Below are positions 5,486 through 7,730 of a stretch of 7,730 nt of DNA, piece after piece. This DNA is from JAVBOJ01 sp031550755 (lineage in GTDB: Bacteria > Bacillota > Clostridia > Oscillospirales > UBA929), in assembly GCA_031550755.1 (NCBI GenBank), contig JAVBOJ010000041.1:1-7730 (forward strand). The letters are read 5' to 3'. The notes below the pieces were generated by a model. It made no database searches and was not told the origin of the DNA. It saw only the letters and a list, made by a program, of their open reading frames with translations. The first letter of the stretch is position 1. Each line of letters starts with the position of its first letter. Position numbers and translations under genes: made by a program.

Positions 5486-5770
5486 ATGAAACTCAATCCG
5501 TTGGCCGACAGAGTGGTCATCAAAATGGAGCCCTCCGAGGAGACCACCAAGAGCGGCATCATCCTCACCGCCGCCGCCAAGGAAAAGCCCCAGGTCGCGC
5601 AGGTTGTCAGCGTAGGCCCCGGCGGCAACGTGGACGGCAAGGAGATCACCATGCACGTCAAGGTGGGCGACCGCGTCATCACCAGCAAATATTCCGGCAC
5701 CGAAATCAAGCTGGACGGCGAGGAGCTCATCATCGTCCGGCAGAGCGACATTCTCGCCGTTGTAGAATAA
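5486..5770 (+). CDS. groES: Co-chaperonin GroES
   Basis: GroES is the heptameric lid that closes the GroEL cavity during ATP-driven protein folding in the cytosol. The 94 residues are the normal bacterial length. LNPLADRVVIK opens the first strand, the mobile loop that contacts GroEL is at about 17-31 with SGIIL at 23-27, and GPGG at 44-47 and GDRVITSKYSGTEIK at 61-75 follow. The start is set by GGGAGGT, 5 nt upstream. It is the first gene of a two-gene operon, with groEL 14 bp after its stop, under a CIRCE operator. Nothing unusual was seen. Confidence 0.98.
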   Translation: MKLNPLADRVVIKMEPSEETTKSGIILTAAAKEKPQVAQVVSVGPGGNVDGKEITMHVKVGDRVITSKYSGTEIKLDGEELIIVRQSDILAVVE

Positions 5771-5784
5771 AGGGGGATACACAT

Positions 5785-7422
5785 ATGTCGAAGATTATCA
5801 AATATGGCGAAGAAGCCCGCCGGGCGCTGGAGCGCGGCGTCAACCAGCTGGCCGACACCGTTAAAATTACCCTCGGCCCCAAGGGCCGCAATGTTGTGCT
5901 GGACAAAAAATTCGGCGCGCCGCTCATCACCAACGACGGCGTGACCATCGCCAAGGAGATCGAGCTGGACGACGCCTTTGAAAACATGGGCGCACAGCTG
6001 GTCAAGGAGGTCGCCACCAAGACAAACGACGTCGCCGGCGACGGCACCACCACCGCTACCCTGCTGGCGCAGGCCATGATCCGCGAGGGCATGAAAAACG
6101 TGGCCGCCGGCGCCAATCCCATGATTATGAAACGCGGCATGGCCAAAGCGGTTGACGCCGCCGTGGAATCCATCCAAAAGGACTCCCAGCGCGTCAAGGG
6201 CAGCGAGGACATCGCCCGCGTCGGCGCGATTTCGTCCGGCGACGAGCTCATCGGCCGCCTGATTGCCGAGGCGATGGAGAAGGTGTCCGCCGACGGCGTC
6301 ATCACCGTCGAGGAGTCCAAAACCGCCGAGACTTACTCCGAGGTCGTCGAGGGGATGCAGTTTGACCGCGGCTACATCACGCCGTATATGGTCACCGACA
6401 CCGAAAAAATGGAAGCCGTTATTGACGACGCGCTGATCCTCATCACCGACAAGAAGATCTCCAACGTGCAGGATATCATTCCCCTGCTCGAGCAGGTCAT
6501 CAAGGTCGGACGCAAGCTGCTGATCATTGCCGAGGACGTCGAGGGCGAGGCCCTGTCCACCATCATCCTAAACAAGCTGCGCGGCGTGTTTACCTGCGTC
6601 TGCGTCAAGGCCCCCGGCTTTGGCGACCGCCGCAAGGATATGCTCAAGGACATCGCCATCCTCACCGGCGGCGAGGTCATCACCGAGGAGCTCGGCCTTG
6701 AGCTCAAGGACGCCGTCCTGTCCCAGCTGGGTCAGGCCCGTCAGGTCAAGGTGCAGAAGGAAAACACCATTATTGTGGACGGACGCGGCGAGCAAGCCGA
6801 GATCAAAAACCGCGTCGGCCAGATCAGAAGCCAGATTGAAACCACCACCTCCGATTTTGACCGCGAGAAGCTCCAGGAGCGTCTGGCCAAGCTGTCCGGC
6901 GGCGTCGCCGTCATCAAGGTCGGTGCGGCCACCGAGGTTGAGATGAAGGAGAAAAAGCTGCGCATCGAGGACGCGCTCAACGCCACCCGCGCCGCGGTCG
7001 AGGAAGGCATTGTCGCCGGCGGCGGCACCGTGTATGTCGGCGCGATGGCGGCGGTGGAAAAGCTGCTGGCCGAGACCGAGGGCGACGAAAAAACCGGCGT
7101 CAAAATGCTCGTGACCGCGCTGTCCGAGCCGGTGCGTCAGATCGCCATCAACGCCGGGCTGGAGGGCTCGGTCGTGTTTGAGAACATCAAAAACAGCGGC
7201 AAGGCCAACTACGGCTTTGACGCGCTCAAGGAACCCTACGGCGACATGATCGCCGCCGGCATCATCGACCCGGCCAAGGTCACCCGCAGCGCCCTGCAAA
7301 ACGCGGCCTCCATCGCCGCCATGGTGCTGACCACCGAGAGCCTCGTCGCCGACAAGAAGGAGCCCGCGCCCGCCATGCCGAGGGGCGGCGGCGGCATGGG
7401 CGGCGGCATGGACATGTATTAA
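5785..7422 (+). CDS. groEL: Chaperonin GroEL
   Basis: GroEL forms the double-ring ATP-driven folding chamber that works with GroES in the cytosol. The 545 residues are typical. In order: the nucleotide loop TLGPKGRNV (29-37), D51, GDGTTTAT at 85-92 with the ATPase residue D86, PGFGDRR at 277-283, catalytic D396 in the IEDALNATRAAVEEG stretch (equivalent to E. coli D398), AGGGT at 411-415, and a C-terminal Gly/Met tail ending in MDMY. The ATG at 5785 was chosen because AGGGGG lies just upstream and the protein then begins MSKIIKYG; the reading frame is open back to 5464 across groES, but that extension is out of frame with a real gene. It is co-transcribed with groES. A convergent transposase gene follows, 137 bp after the stop. 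Confidence 0.98.
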   Translation: MSKIIKYGEEARRALERGVNQLADTVKITLGPKGRNVVLDKKFGAPLITNDGVTIAKEIELDDAFENMGAQLVKEVATKTNDVAGDGTTTATLLAQAMIREGMKNVAAGANPMIMKRGMAKAVDAAVESIQKDSQRVKGSEDIARVGAISSGDELIGRLIAEAMEKVSADGVITVEESKTAETYSEVVEGMQFDRGYITPYMVTDTEKMEAVIDDALILITDKKISNVQDIIPLLEQVIKVGRKLLIIAEDVEGEALSTIILNKLRGVFTCVCVKAPGFGDRRKDMLKDIAILTGGEVITEELGLELKDAVLSQLGQARQVKVQKENTIIVDGRGEQAEIKNRVGQIRSQIETTTSDFDREKLQERLAKLSGGVAVIKVGAATEVEMKEKKLRIEDALNATRAAVEEGIVAGGGTVYVGAMAAVEKLLAETEGDEKTGVKMLVTALSEPVRQIAINAGLEGSVVFENIKNSGKANYGFDALKEPYGDMIAAGIIDPAKVTRSALQNAASIAAMVLTTESLVADKKEPAPAMPRGGGGMGGGMDMY

Positions 7423-7424
7423 GT

Positions 7425-7450
7425 CAAATGAAAGCGGGCGCTTTCATTTG
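7425..7450 (+). terminator. Stem-loop directly after groEL, terminator-like without T-run
   Basis: CAAATGAAAGC (7425-7435) and GCTTTCATTTG (7440-7450) pair over 11 bp around GGGC, starting two bases after the groEL stop. The position suits the groESL terminator, but the sequence that follows is TAATCAACAGG rather than a T-run. The natural T-run may have been lost or displaced, or the stem may stabilise the mRNA end. Confidence 0.55.
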
Positions 7451-7463
7451 TAATCAACAGGGA

Positions 7464-7498
7464 TATTTTTTCGGGGAAATGAATTCCCCGAAAAAATA
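7464..7498. repeat. 15-bp perfect palindrome with inverted terminator polarity
   Basis: Positions 7464-7478 (TATTTTTTCGGGGAA) pair without error with 7484-7498 (TTCCCCGAAAAAATA) around a 5-nt loop. The T-tract is on the 5' side and the A-tract on the 3' side in both strand readings, the reverse of a normal intrinsic terminator. It may mark an insertion target or boundary between groEL and the transposase unit. Confidence 0.5.
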
Positions 7499-7522
7499 AA
7501 GGATGTACGGGAGAGAGCTGCG

Positions 7523-7552
7523 AAAAACAACCGCCTGAAAGGGCGGTTGTTT
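7523..7552 (-). terminator. Terminator of the transposase gene
   Basis: On the minus strand AAACAACCGCC (7552-7542) pairs with GGCGGTTGTTT (7535-7525) over 11 bp around a 6-nt loop. It continues into a run of five T residues (7527-7523). It begins 7 nt after the transposase stop codon. On the plus strand only TTTC follows the stem, so it is mainly a minus-strand terminator, perhaps with some effect on groEL readthrough. Confidence 0.75.
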
Positions 7553-7559
7553 CAGCCTG

Positions 7560-7730
7560 TCAAAGAAAGGCATTTTCAAGCCGTGAAAGCGGATGAAAAT
7601 GTCTTTTTGCAATGAGTGGACGTAAAAGAAGCGAAAAGGGCGAAGAATAAAAGAGCTCCTTCCAACGCCATACTGCCAACTTTTTGAGGTTCATGGCAGC
7701 GAACTTAAGCCTGACCCAGCTTTGTACTCT
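7560..7730 (-). CDS. Transposase, C-terminal part (probable IS1182 family), cut by window edge
   Basis: The minus-strand frame is open from the window edge (7730) to TGA at 7562-7560, giving 56 residues. It begins RVQSWVRLKFAAMNLKKLAV and ends RLENAFL. The stretch with RLKFAAMNLKKLA is the closing motif I know from IS1182-type DDE transposases, which cut and join DNA at insertion-sequence ends. The catalytic DDE residues would lie upstream, outside the window, so intactness cannot be judged. The gene is convergent with groEL and has its own terminator at 7523-7552. An insertion-sequence end is therefore expected between about 7450 and 7523, but its terminal repeat cannot be fixed without the other end. 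The family assignment rests on a short match from memory. Confidence 0.75.
   Translation of the reverse strand, partial: RVQSWVRLKFAAMNLKKLAVWRWKELFYSSPFSLLLRPLIAKRHFHPLSRLENAFL

Noticed and set aside
5464..5784. Extension of groEL upstream through the groES region
   Set aside because: The frame is open but overlaps groES in another frame. The ATG at 5785 has a ribosome site and gives the standard GroEL N-terminus.
7564..7608. Long hairpin with T-run as a groEL terminator
   Set aside because: The pairing is real and favours the plus strand, but it lies inside the transposase coding region, beyond the expected element boundary. It is therefore not the native terminator, though it might stop readthrough.

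Overview
This window looks like chromosomal DNA from a GC-rich member of the Clostridia, most probably the Oscillospiraceae/Ruminococcaceae group. The reasons are high-GC genes with strong Shine-Dalgarno sequences, sigma-A-type promoters, a perfect CIRCE operator before groES-groEL, a Firmicutes-type parS site, and GC-rich palindromic repeats. The taxon is an inference; no rRNA is present.

Layout, left to right. Positions 1-307 hold no gene but a series of inverted repeats. Positions 308-323 are an exact parS site, two bases beyond the stop of pyrB (326-1378, minus). pyrB encodes an E. coli-like aspartate carbamoyltransferase catalytic chain with a PyrI-like four-cysteine zinc knuckle fused to its C-terminus. 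Its promoter lies at 1429-1457, and the gap behind it holds DnaA-box-like 9-mers, a 79-bp imperfect palindrome and a minus-strand terminator. Next, on the minus strand, is a PAS-PAS-GGDEF-EAL protein (1728-3836) with a degenerate GGDEF and an intact EAL site, so probably a c-di-GMP phosphodiesterase. A 527-bp divergent gap (3837-4363) rich in hairpins separates it from a plus-strand lipid/diacylglycerol kinase (4364-5335). Then comes the groES-groEL operon (promoter, CIRCE, 5486-5770 and 5785-7422). The right edge holds the C-terminal 56 codons of a minus-strand transposase (7560-7730), convergent with groEL and with its own terminator.

The genes do not form a single pathway: pyrimidine synthesis, second-messenger turnover, lipid phosphorylation and protein folding are each transcribed from their own start. 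The most notable points are the PyrB-zinc-knuckle fusion without a full PyrI, the parS site, the structured leader of the phosphodiesterase gene, and the insertion sequence abutting the groEL terminator region. No defence, CRISPR, toxin-antitoxin or biosynthetic system was seen.
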